6,836 nucleotides of DNA from Actinomycetes bacterium (GCA_030605305.1 JAUWIO010000037.1:1-6836), one strand, 5' to 3'; positions 1 to 6,781 are shown, counted from the first letter of the stretch. The notes: generated by a model from the sequence alone, not told the origin. Made by a program: numbers and translations.

Positions 1-556
1 CTTTATATTCGACCGTCACCTGAGTCTTACCGTCCGGCCTCAAGCCGGCCACTATCCCTTGTTTGCGAACTTCGGAGAGGCGCTTAGACAGTTGGTGCGC
101 CCACATGATCGGAGCGGGCATCAGTTCGGGAGTCTCCTTGCAGGCATAACCGAACATCATGCCCTGATCGCCGGCGCCCTGACCATCAAGGTCGTCTTCG
201 GCTCCGCCGCGTTCCTCAAGAGCGTGATTTACGCCTTGGGCGATGTCCGCCGACTGTTCATCAAGGGTCACCATCACCGCGCAGGTCTCATGGTCAAAAC
301 CGTATTTGGCCCTCGTGTAGCCTATCCCGGCGATAGTCTTGCGCACGACATCCGGTATCGACACATAAGTGTTAGTCGACACTTCCCCGCCGACGACCAC
401 TAGTCCGGTGGTGACAAAAGTCTCACACGCCACCCGGCCCATCGGGTCATTTGTAAAGATGGCATCGAGTACGGCATCGGAAATCTGATCGGCCATTTTG
501 TCGGGATGGCCTTCCGTCACCGATTCTGAAGTAAAAACATAATCCCCTCGAGACAT
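1..556 (-). CDS. metK: S-adenosylmethionine synthetase (MetK), N-terminal part, runs off the window
   Basis: MetK makes S-adenosylmethionine from methionine and ATP in the cytoplasm, releasing phosphate and diphosphate. The first 185 codons are present and the frame is open to the window edge; the family is usually about 390-400 residues, so roughly half is seen. Recognisable signatures are [10 protein letters not shown] at residues 11-20 (the HPDK nucleotide/metal site), the [14 protein letters not shown] stretch at 125-138 (the family GAGDQG signature) and RPDGKTQV at 173-180. The ATG at 554-556 is fixed by a strong Shine-Dalgarno GAGGAGGA five bases upstream and by the conserved start-proximal sequence [16 protein letters not shown]. 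The gene lies directly downstream of a SAM-I riboswitch, so its own product should repress it. No lesion is seen in the visible part. Confidence 0.97.
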   Translation of the reverse strand, partial: MSRGDYVFTSESVTEGHPDKMADQISDAVLDAIFTNDPMGRVACETFVTTGLVVVGGEVSTNTYVSIPDVVRKTIAGIGYTRAKYGFDHETCAVMVTLDEQSADIAQGVNHALEERGGAEDDLDGQGAGDQGMMFGYACKETPELMPAPIMWAHQLSKRLSEVRKQGIVAGLRPDGKTQVTVEYK

Positions 557-560
557 TTCT

Positions 561-568
561 TCCTCCTC
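561..568 (-). promoter_or_regulatory. Ribosome binding site of metK
   Basis: On the minus strand GAGGAGGA precedes the metK ATG with a four to five base spacer. It directly abuts the U-rich tract of the riboswitch terminator, so leader and translation signal are packed with no spare sequence. Confidence 0.85.
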
Positions 569-609
569 AAAATAATAAAAGCTTCCTTCCGGCTGACAGA
601 AGAAAGCTT
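569..609 (-). terminator. Intrinsic terminator of the metK SAM-I riboswitch
   Basis: On the minus strand AAGCTTTCTTCT (598-609) can pair with GGAAGGAAGCTT (579-590) in a 12-bp stem containing two G-U pairs and closing a seven-base loop. It is followed by a T-rich run, TTTTATTATTTT (569-580). This is a standard Rho-independent terminator placed between the SAM aptamer and the metK ribosome binding site. It should form when SAM stabilises the aptamer. Because no other terminator is visible downstream of the glycosyltransferase gene, it may also stop transcripts arriving from the upstream operon. Confidence 0.88.
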
Positions 610-632
610 AAACACTCGCGCTCTCATCTGTC
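595..632 (-). promoter_or_regulatory. Antiterminator of the metK riboswitch
   Basis: On the minus strand GACAGATGAGAG (621-632) is complementary to CTTTCTTCTGTC (595-606) at 11 of 12 positions, with one U-U mismatch and one G-U pair. The upstream strand includes the 3' side of P1 and part of P4 of the aptamer. The downstream strand includes most of the 5' arm of the terminator. The two folds therefore exclude each other: without SAM the antiterminator forms and metK is read, with SAM P1 is held and the terminator folds. The pairing was worked out by hand; no folding energy was computed. Confidence 0.8.
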
Positions 633-723
633 GGTTCTCCGCAGGATTTGGCACGTTGAAGGCTGAAACGCCCAGGTTGCCGAGGCTTCAAAGGGCCGGT
701 CCCTCCACCTCTCTGCATAAGAG
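621..723 (-). ncRNA. SAM-I (S-box) riboswitch aptamer upstream of metK
   Basis: Minus-strand sequence matches the conserved SAM-I core in order. P1 is CTCTTAT (717-723) pairing with ATGAGAG (621-627), seven pairs including one G-U. The GAGGGA block lies at 700-705, with GGCCC just after it. The kink-turn region TGAAGCC is at 684-690 and GGCAACC at 675-681. GTGCCAAATCC is at 644-654. P4 pairs CTGCGG (639-644) with CCGACAG (628-634) around an AGAA loop, with one bulged A. SAM-I aptamers bind S-adenosylmethionine and usually switch off methionine and SAM genes. Here the gene just downstream is metK, so the circuit is direct product feedback. The P3 arm is short and less certain by eye. Confidence 0.95.
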
Positions 724-736
724 CTTTCGCTATTTC

Positions 737-765
737 AGATTAACAAAAGTTTTCCAAGCTGTAAA
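737..765 (-). promoter_or_regulatory. Probable sigma-70-type promoter for the metK leader
   Basis: On the minus strand TTTACA (760-765, five of six matches to TTGACA) is followed after 17 bases by TAATCT (737-742, a weak match to TATAAT). Transcription would begin near 728-731, a few bases before the first strand of aptamer P1 at 723. The site sits between the glycosyltransferase stop codon (772-774) and the riboswitch. Spacing and placement are good, but the -10 is poor, so this is a prediction. Confidence 0.5.
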
Positions 766-771
766 CCTGAG

Positions 772-1401
772 TTATCTCAAGAACGCTTTGAAGATATCCT
801 GGTACATGCGCATCCTGGCCGAGACACCCTTGACGATCCCGAGCTTCTCTTCCTTCATCACCTGCGTCAGGTCTTCCAGGGTGACCTCGATCTTGTGGGC
901 ATCGATCGATTTTGGGTGGCGGGTAATGAGCAGCTCGACCCCGAAACCGGAGGCTTCGAGGTTGGGCAGATCATCAAAGAAAGCCCGGCGGATGGCCCGC
1001 TGCCCCGAGATGGCCGGAATAAGGTTCTGCGACCAATCGGTACGCCGGCGACCCCCTGAGAACTTGCCCACCGTCATCACTAGCATCGGATCATCGAGCA
1101 GCGGCTGGATGAGGAGGTTGAAGTGTTCACATTTCAGGCCGATTATATCTGCATCGCTGAACGCGACGATCTCGGCATCCGGGGCCTCGACGCCGGCATG
1201 CATAGCGCCCCCCTTACCGCGGTTCTCAGGGAGGACGATGACCTTGACGTCGAACTCCTTGGCGACTTCGGCTGTCCTGTCCGTAGAGCCGTCGTCGACG
1301 ACTATCGTCTCGCTCAGAAGATCGACCCCGGCGGCGGCGGCCAGAACCGGTCCAATACGGTCTTCTTCGTTATAGGCTGGTATAACCAGTGCTATAGACA
1401 C
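772..1401 (-). CDS. Small GT-A fold glycosyltransferase, family 2 type
   Basis: A 209-residue, apparently soluble GT-A glycosyltransferase that would move a sugar from a nucleotide-sugar to an unknown acceptor. It opens with ALVIPAYNEED (4-14) and the nucleotide-binding VVDDGSTDRT (34-43). It continues with NRGKGGAMHAG (60-70) and the metal-binding DxD as DAD at 83-85. A downstream ISGQRAIRR (131-139) and GFGVELLIT (152-160) probably form the acceptor side. The arrangement recalls dolichyl/polyprenyl-phosphate sugar transferases and glucosyl-3-phosphoglycerate synthases, but no substrate can be assigned. There is no C-terminal membrane segment. The start is a GTG, nine bases after the proS stop and in the same frame, with no strong Shine-Dalgarno at normal distance; translational coupling to proS is likely. 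It is the last gene of the operon before the metK riboswitch. Confidence 0.9.
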   Translation of the reverse strand: MSIALVIPAYNEEDRIGPVLAAAAGVDLLSETIVVDDGSTDRTAEVAKEFDVKVIVLPENRGKGGAMHAGVEAPDAEIVAFSDADIIGLKCEHFNLLIQPLLDDPMLVMTVGKFSGGRRRTDWSQNLIPAISGQRAIRRAFFDDLPNLEASGFGVELLITRHPKSIDAHKIEVTLEDLTQVMKEEKLGIVKGVSARMRMYQDIFKAFLR

Positions 1402-1410
1402 TTCTTTAGC

Positions 1411-3111
1411 TCACAGTCCCTCTCGCGTCTCGCGCATCCAGCCGGGGAGTTCCTCGACGCCCAGCTCGGCCCGCTCGCCCGTCGCCCTGATCTTGACCTC
1501 GACTTGGCGCGTCTTTGCAAATCGCTTGCCGATGATGAGCTGAAAAGGAAGGCCGATAAGATCGGCGTCCTTGAACTTGATCCCGGCGCTGACAGGGCGG
1601 TCGTCATAGAGTATGTCAAAGTCAGTGGCGAGCGATGCATATAGTTTGTCGGCTTCATCTTTGACGGAATCGTCCTTACCCAGTGTTATCAGTTGGGCGT
1701 CGTAGGGTGCTAGAGCCGGCGGCCAGATGATGCCGGATTCGTCGAACCTCTGCTCGATGGCAGCGGCCACAACCCGACTGACGCCGATCCCATAGCAACC
1801 CATCACGAATGGATGTGACTCGCTGTTTTCGTCAACGTATTGCGCATCCAGGAGCTCGCTATACTTGGTGCCGAGCTGGAAGATATGGCCGACTTCGATC
1901 CCCCGCATCTGTTCGAGTCGGCCGGCGTCACATTGTGAGCAGCTCTCGCCCACCTGCGCATAGACTAGATCGGCCCAGACATCGACGCTAAAATCGGTTT
2001 CCACATTGACGTTGAGCAGGTGAAAGCCGGCTTCGTTGGCCCCAGTGATAAAGTTGCGCATGCTCTTGAGGGAATGGTCGGCGATGATCTCGACCGCATC
2101 GAGGCCGACAGGTCCGACAAAGCCGGAGACAAGATCCGCGTGAGCCGCGAAGTCTTCCTCGCTGAAGAGCTCCACCTCCCCCGCCCCGGTGATAGTTGCT
2201 AATTTCTCGGGATTCAGCTCCTTATCGCCGGGCACTAGGGCGGCTACGACTTTATCTCCCGCCCTGAAGATAAGAGTTTTAACCACAGACCGTGGCTCGC
2301 CCCCCAGGAGCTCCGAGACTTCTTTGATCGACTTTTTGTCAGGCGTCGCTTTCTTAGTGATCGGGAGGCCGGCCTCATCGGGCGCTGCGGTATGCCACTT
2401 TGAGGTCGCAGTGTCGAGATTGGCCGCGTAATCACACTCGGGACAATAGATGACGACATCTTCCCCGGTGTCCGCCAAGACCATGAATTCTTCGGAAACG
2501 GCCCCGCCGATCAGACCGCCGGCTGCCTTGACCGACCGGTACGTCAGGCCGCAGCGCTCGACGATCCGGCTATAAGCTTCGCTCATCCGGTCGTATGTCT
2601 TTTGGAGACTGGCTTCATCGGTGTGGAAACTATACGCGTCCTTCATGACGAACTCGCGGCTGCGCATCACCCCGAAGCGCGGGCGGATCTCATCGCGAAA
2701 CTTGGCTTGGATCTGATAGAGGCATTTGGGGAGGTCCTTATAGGAGCGCAATTCCTTGGCGACGGTTGTTATCATCTCTTCGTGGGTCGGACCGAGACAG
2801 AATTCGCGTCCATGGCGGTCCGTGACCCGCATCATCTCGTGGCCGTAAGCCGCCCAGCGGCCCGTCGCCTCCCAAAGCTCTTTTGGCTGAAGGATCGGCA
2901 TCAGCAGCTCAAGGCAGCCCGCCCGGTCCATCTCTTCGCGCACGATATTCTCCACTTTGCGCAGTACCCGCCAGCCAAGCGGGAGCCAAGTATAAAAGCC
3001 CGCCGCCGACTTCCGAACAAGACCCGCCCGGGCCATGAGTTTATGGCTGACGATCTCCGCTTCCGCGGGGTCGTCCCTCAGGGTCGGTATGAATGAATCC
3101 GAAATCCGCAT
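1411..3111 (-). CDS. proS: Prolyl-tRNA synthetase, bacterial type with editing domain
   Basis: ProS attaches proline to tRNA-Pro in the cytoplasm. The 566-residue protein matches the usual bacterial length of about 570. The class II catalytic core has the motif 1 region around 40-72 and GPTHEEMIT (107-115). Motif 2 runs through FRDEIRPRFGVMRSREFVMKDAYSF (138-162), and motif 3 is GCYGIGVSRVVAA (438-450). Between motifs 2 and 3 lies the YbaK-like insertion domain that clears mischarged alanine, with VVKTLIF (276-282) holding its conserved Lys. Two Cys pairs, CPEC (223-226) and CSQC (391-394), flank that domain. The C-terminal anticodon-binding domain follows, from about residue 470. The ATG at 3109-3111 is chosen because GAGGAG lies three bases upstream and MRISDSFIPTLRDDP is the normal N-terminus. 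A longer in-frame start at 3264 would overlap ispG. It starts seven bases after the ispG stop. Confidence 0.97.
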   Translation of the reverse strand: MRISDSFIPTLRDDPAEAEIVSHKLMARAGLVRKSAAGFYTWLPLGWRVLRKVENIVREEMDRAGCLELLMPILQPKELWEATGRWAAYGHEMMRVTDRHGREFCLGPTHEEMITTVAKELRSYKDLPKCLYQIQAKFRDEIRPRFGVMRSREFVMKDAYSFHTDEASLQKTYDRMSEAYSRIVERCGLTYRSVKAAGGLIGGAVSEEFMVLADTGEDVVIYCPECDYAANLDTATSKWHTAAPDEAGLPITKKATPDKKSIKEVSELLGGEPRSVVKTLIFRAGDKVVAALVPGDKELNPEKLATITGAGEVELFSEEDFAAHADLVSGFVGPVGLDAVEIIADHSLKSMRNFITGANEAGFHLLNVNVETDFSVDVWADLVYAQVGESCSQCDAGRLEQMRGIEVGHIFQLGTKYSELLDAQYVDENSESHPFVMGCYGIGVSRVVAAAIEQRFDESGIIWPPALAPYDAQLITLGKDDSVKDEADKLYASLATDFDILYDDRPVSAGIKFKDADLIGLPFQLIIGKRFAKTRQVEVKIRATGERAELGVEELPGWMRETREGL

Positions 3112-3114
3112 ATT

Positions 3115-3120
3115 CTCCTC
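3115..3120 (-). promoter_or_regulatory. Ribosome binding site of proS, overlapping the ispG stop
   Basis: GAGGAG on the minus strand lies three bases before the proS ATG and shares bases with the ispG TGA (3119-3121). This decides the proS start and suggests that proS translation is coupled to ribosomes finishing ispG. With the premature TAA in ispG, ribosomes stopping there would end about 500 bases upstream, so coupling could be lost. Confidence 0.75.
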
Positions 3121-4156
3121 ATATCTCGTCGACCGCTGCCAGCAAAGCTGACAAAAACTCCGCTTCGGGCACCGTCTTGACTGCTTGTCCGCCCCGGAAG
3201 ATGACGCCTTTTCCTTGTCCGGCGGCCAGGCCGACATCGGCATCGGCCGCCTCGCCGGGTCCATTGACCACGCAGCCCATTACCGCGACCTTCAAAGGTT
3301 TGCCGGAGCTCTTCAAGCGGTCCTCCAGTTCCCGCGCGAGCGGAAACAGGTCTATCTCGCATCGCGCGCAGGTCGGACAGGCTATGACTTCCGGGTAAAA
3401 CCGCCTGGCCCCGACAGCCTGCAGTATCTGCCTGGCGACGTCGATCTCCTCGACCGGATCGGCCGCGAGCGAGACCCGGATAGTGTCTCCGATCCCATCG
3501 GCCAGCAACGCTCCAAGCCCTACAGCAGAGCGAATCGCCCCTGTTTCCCGGGTGCCGCTCTCTGTTACTCCTAAATGTAGCGGATAATCTACCTGCACGG
3601 CAAGGCTTCGTTAGGCCTCGATCGTCTCCATGACATCCGACGATTTGACCGATACGACGATATTGTCAAAGTCCAGCTCCTCCAGGAGGCTGATATTCTC
3701 CAGTGCGCTGGCGACAAGCTTCTGCGCTGGCGGGACATCGAGGGCGCGGATTGTTTTACTCAGCGACCCCGAGTTGACCCCTATCCGTATCGGCACACCG
3801 GCCTTCTTGGCCGCCAAAACGACCGCGGCGACCTTCTCTCGCGCTCCGATGTTCCCGGGGTTGATACGTATTTTGGCCACACCGGCTTCAATAGACTTGA
3901 TAGCCAGGTCGGCTCGAAAATGGATATCGGCGATGAGGGGGACGGTGGCCGACTTGATCAAAGCGGGCAGGGCCTCGACTGATGCGTCATCGGGAACAGA
4001 GACCCTAACCAGTTCACAGCCGGCCTCGACCAGTGCCTCTATCTGCGCAGTCGTCGCCTCGACGTCGCGCGTTTTGGTGTTAGTCATCGATTGGATCGCT
4101 ACTGGACTACCGGCCCCGATAGGGATCTTGCCGACCATGATCTTCTTTGTCGTCAT
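3119..4156 (-). pseudogene. ispG: IspG (4-hydroxy-3-methylbut-2-enyl diphosphate synthase) interrupted by one in-frame TAA
   Basis: IspG (GcpE) turns methylerythritol cyclodiphosphate into HMBPP, the penultimate MEP-pathway step, using a [4Fe-4S] cluster. Codons 1-181 carry the TIM-barrel start with KIMVGKIPIGAGSPVAIQSM (5-24), ADIHF (76-80), RINPGNIG (97-104) and IGVNSGSL (125-132). Codon 182 is TAA. Reading continues in the same frame with VDYPLHLGVTESG (189-201) and GDTIRVSLAADP (224-235). The cluster ligands follow: C260, C263, C295 and E302 in NGPGE, with the same relative spacing as in the E. coli enzyme. Read through, it is 345 residues, slightly short but complete for the family. The ATG at 4154-4156 lacks a clear Shine-Dalgarno, and an upstream TAG blocks extension. 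It may be a recent pseudogene, a sequencing or assembly error, or a read-through gene. The gene's identity is certain; its working state is not. Confidence 0.9.
3611..3613 (-). other. Premature in-frame TAA in ispG at a conserved Tyr position
   Basis: The minus-strand codons read GAG GCC TAA CGA AGC, between METIEA and RSLAVQVDYPLHLG. IspG proteins normally have Tyr-Arg here (E. coli has ESYRLL), so one base change from TAC or TAT explains the stop. The frame is unchanged on either side and no homopolymer is present, which argues against an indel. A GTG at 3596-3598 is the nearest possible restart, but the only GAGG upstream is 17 bases away, so efficient re-initiation is not supported. Confidence 0.93.
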
Positions 4157-4216
4157 GAGTTCATTCTATTGCATACGGACTGACTGGGACAGCACCCGGG
4201 ACGGCGCATCTTGCAG

Positions 4217-5512
4217 CTACTTGGTTATAGTGATTCGAAAGATGTCCGCGACGATCACATATGTCATCAACATCAATAATAACGAGACGCCGACGGCGTT
4301 GACGAAGACAAGAGACTCCTTCTTGATGCGCCGTCTCGACAGGAACTCTATCAGTGAGACGAGTATCCTCCCGCCGTCCAGAGGCGGGATAGGCAGGAGA
4401 TTGAAGATGCCGATGGCAATACTGATACCGGCGAGCGTCACTGCAAACTCAAGCAGGTCGCGCTCGGCTATCGGGGCGGTCTCTTGGACGACGCCTATCG
4501 GACTCCTCAGTTGACCGACGACGCTCGTTGGCCGCATGACCAGGCGGCCCATGACATCGAGGATTATACCGGTCGCCTGATAAGAGAACATAAAACTTTC
4601 CTTGACCGCTGTGACCGGCGGTCGAGGCCGTCGAACCAGCTTTGTGCCGATGCCGAGCAGCCCTTCATCGGACTGCTTGCGCAGCGTCAAGCTGAAGGTC
4701 TCTAAGACCCCGTCGCGCTCGACCGCGATCTTGACCGATTGGCCCGCGTGGTCGCTGATAGATTTGATGACGCTCTGCCAATCATCTGTTTTTGCGCCGG
4801 CCACCGACACGATCTTGTCGCCGGCTTCTATGCCCGCGGACTTCGCCGGACTGTCCGACATAACACGCCCGACGGTGGTAGTCGGCTCAGCGAAACCTAT
4901 CATCAATGCTCCGGCCAGGATGACAATGGCCAAGAAGATGTTCATCAGTGGGCCCGCTGCTACCACGAAGCTCTTACGCGGCAAGCTCTGGCCGTCAAGT
5001 GTGTCAGGCAGATCGTCTATATAAATATCGTCGGTCGCGACCGGCCCCGCTCCTAAGCGGCCGACACCCTCGACATCTTCCAGGGTGATCTTCAGTTCGA
5101 TCTCGACGCCGCCCCTATTAGCCTGAAGGTCGACCGTCTTCCCGGCCCTGGTGCTGACCAGCTGAAAGATATCGTGCCAGTCTCCGACCGCCTGCCCGTC
5201 GATGCTTGTGATGATATCTTCTTCTTTTAGTCCGGCTATCTCAGCCGGGCCATCGGGCCGGACCCTGTCGATCTGCGGTTCACCCATCGCCACATACTCC
5301 GGGAATTTGATGTAGCCGCCAAACAGGACGGGCTTGATCCCGTACTCGGTCTGACCGCGGCGGAAGCTGAAGAGAGGCCTGCCGATCGGCAGGCCGATAA
5401 AGAACTCGGTTATCTTGAGCCGCAGAAGTTTACCCGCCACGAAATGCCCAAGCTCATGTATGAAGATGATCAGACCTAGCCCGAGAATGGCTACTACTAC
5501 GCCGACACTCAA
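4217..5512 (-). CDS. rseP: RseP-family site-2 intramembrane zinc metalloprotease with two PDZ domains
   Basis: An M50 intramembrane protease of 431 residues that cuts membrane-bound regulators such as anti-sigma factors; its substrate here is unknown. The zinc motif HELGH (19-23) lies in the first membrane segment. The membrane-associated hairpin RRGQTEYGIKPVLFGGYIKF (51-70) follows. AAGPLMNIF (185-193) starts the second segment, and NLLPIPPLDGG (371-381) gives the third zinc ligand region. A last hydrophobic segment spans about 402-425. One PDZ-like domain (about 78-146, with GPAEIAGLKEEDIITSIDGQAV) sits before segment two. Another (about 212-280, with SPAKSAGIEAGDKIVSVAGA) sits after it; the first position is unusual. 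The start is a TTG preceded by GAGG eight bases upstream, 15 bases after the dxr stop. No upstream ATG or GTG exists in frame after that stop. Confidence 0.94.
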   Translation of the reverse strand: MSVGVVVAILGLGLIIFIHELGHFVAGKLLRLKITEFFIGLPIGRPLFSFRRGQTEYGIKPVLFGGYIKFPEYVAMGEPQIDRVRPDGPAEIAGLKEEDIITSIDGQAVGDWHDIFQLVSTRAGKTVDLQANRGGVEIELKITLEDVEGVGRLGAGPVATDDIYIDDLPDTLDGQSLPRKSFVVAAGPLMNIFLAIVILAGALMIGFAEPTTTVGRVMSDSPAKSAGIEAGDKIVSVAGAKTDDWQSVIKSISDHAGQSVKIAVERDGVLETFSLTLRKQSDEGLLGIGTKLVRRPRPPVTAVKESFMFSYQATGIILDVMGRLVMRPTSVVGQLRSPIGVVQETAPIAERDLLEFAVTLAGISIAIGIFNLLPIPPLDGGRILVSLIEFLSRRRIKKESLVFVNAVGVSLLLMLMTYVIVADIFRITITK

Positions 5513-5527
5513 TTCAATGACCTCGCT

Positions 5528-6706
5528 TTAAGAAACCTTCGCCTGCCGAGCCGACGCCCTGGCTCCAGCGTCGACCTGCGTGAAGTCGTCGACGGAATCG
5601 ATATCTATTGGCTCATGCTCGGAAAGGGCGTGATCTATAATATTTCCAATATCCTGGAATCGTATCATTCCTGAGAGAAACGCGGCCACCGCTACCTCAT
5701 CGGCGGCGTTCAAGACCGCCGGATAAGAGCGCCCGGCTTTTCCGGCTTCCAGCGCCAAATCGAAGCAGGGGGCCCAGCCGGGCTCGAGCGACTCGAAGGT
5801 CAGATCTCCGACGGTAGTGATGTCGAAGGCTGGAAGAACTGGGCCGATGCGCCTGGGCCAGGCCAGAGCGTAAAGGATCGGGAGGCGCATATCGGTTGGC
5901 CCAAGCTGCGCCTTAAGCGACCCGTCTACGAATTCGACCAGTGAATGGACGATCGATTGCGGGTGGACGACTACATCGATCCGGTCATAGTCGACCCCGA
6001 AAAGCTCGTGCGCCTCGATAACCTCTAGTCCTTTATTCAAGAGGGTGGCGGAGTCGATCGATATCCGCTGACCCATCTCCCACCTGGGATGCGCCAAGGC
6101 CTCGGCGGGGGTCACATCGGCCAAGTCCGATGGTCGTCTGCCCCAAAAAGGACCGCCGGACGCAGTCAGCAGCAGTCGAGCTACCTCACTGTCCTTCTCG
6201 CCGATGAGGCATTGCCAAAGAGCATTATGTTCCGAGTCCACAGGGATCAGCGAGCCGGAGCTTTCGTCCAGGGTCCGTTTGACCAGCTTGCCGGCGGCCA
6301 CCAGTGATTCTTTGTTGGCCAGGGCTAATTTTTTCCCGGCTTTGAGCGCCGCGAGTGTCCCGGCCAGACCCGCTCCGCCCACGACGGCGTTGAGCACGGT
6401 ATCGGCGTCCTCCCAGGCAGCCGCGGCCAAAAGGCCCGCCTCGCCGGTTAGGAGCGTCGGCGTCGCTGATGCGGTCGAGTCTAAGTCGTCGCGAAGCTGC
6501 TTGGCCGCGGACTCATCGACCAAGCAGATGAAGTCAGGTCGGGTCGCTTCTGCTTGACGGAGCAGTTCCTCCCGGTTAGAGAAGGCCACTAGGCCGGCAA
6601 TAGAGAAATCTGCCGGGCGCTTCATGACTACATCGAGAGCCTGACGCCCGATGCTGCCGGTGGAACCCAATATAACTATTCGTTGCACTGTGTTTTGTTG
6701 ATCCAT
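5528..6706 (-). CDS. dxr: 1-deoxy-D-xylulose 5-phosphate reductoisomerase
   Basis: Dxr (IspC) rearranges and reduces 1-deoxyxylulose 5-phosphate to methylerythritol 4-phosphate with NADPH and a divalent metal, the committed MEP step and target of fosmidomycin. The 392-residue protein has normal family length. Visible signatures are the Rossmann motif GSTGSIG (14-20), ALANKESLV (128-136) and VDSEHNA (156-162) with metal ligands Asp157 and Glu159. TASGGPFWG (181-189), the flexible-loop HPRWEMG (206-212) and NKGLEVIEAHELFG (224-237) with the third metal ligand Glu228 follow, then HPQSIVHS (248-255). The ATG at 6704-6706 is preceded by GGGTGA at fair spacing, and an in-frame TGA just upstream excludes an earlier start. 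It ends in TAA, in the same frame as rseP. All key residues are present, so it should be active. Confidence 0.97.
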   Translation of the reverse strand: MDQQNTVQRIVILGSTGSIGRQALDVVMKRPADFSIAGLVAFSNREELLRQAEATRPDFICLVDESAAKQLRDDLDSTASATPTLLTGEAGLLAAAAWEDADTVLNAVVGGAGLAGTLAALKAGKKLALANKESLVAAGKLVKRTLDESSGSLIPVDSEHNALWQCLIGEKDSEVARLLLTASGGPFWGRRPSDLADVTPAEALAHPRWEMGQRISIDSATLLNKGLEVIEAHELFGVDYDRIDVVVHPQSIVHSLVEFVDGSLKAQLGPTDMRLPILYALAWPRRIGPVLPAFDITTVGDLTFESLEPGWAPCFDLALEAGKAGRSYPAVLNAADEVAVAAFLSGMIRFQDIGNIIDHALSEHEPIDIDSVDDFTQVDAGARASARQAKVS

Positions 6707-6781
6707 GCTATGTCACCCGTCCCCGAGGTGCGCCGAACCATACCATACGAACGTGAAGTATTCGTGAATCCGGGGCAGGCG

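Noticed and set aside
736..769. Possible hairpin after the glycosyltransferase gene (CAGGTTTAC with GTTAATCTG)
   Set aside because: Eight of nine pairs but a 16-base loop, AU-rich stem and no T-run after it. It coincides with the likely metK promoter, so it is not called a terminator.
3112..3264. Longer proS reading frame starting at 3264
   Set aside because: The extra 51 residues overlap the end of ispG, look unlike any ProS N-terminus, and the ATG at 3111 has a strong ribosome site and the conserved MRISDSF start.
3119..3598. C-terminal IspG half as an independently translated protein from GTG
   Set aside because: No ribosome site at workable distance, and the fragment would begin in the middle of the TIM barrel. 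It is better seen as the second part of the interrupted gene.
3611..3613. TAA reassigned to an amino acid in this organism
   Set aside because: dxr and the glycosyltransferase both end at TAA exactly where homology ends, and reading TAA as sense would fuse dxr to rseP.
4157..4216. Sixty-base gap between rseP and ispG as a promoter or regulatory site
   Set aside because: It holds GC-rich partial repeats (GGGAC) but no credible -35/-10 pair, hairpin with T-run, or known RNA motif.
3630..4514. Long plus-strand open frame of 294 codons, and others such as 656-1375, 1123-1644 and 2602-3096
   Set aside because: They lie antisense to clearly conserved genes or to the riboswitch, have low-complexity Ser/Arg/Ala-rich translations with no recognisable motif, and are expected shadows in GC-rich DNA.
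6747..6765. Short dyad ACGAA/TTCGT in the cdsA-dxr gap
   Set aside because: Only five pairs with a nine-base loop and no associated motif; chance is a sufficient explanation.
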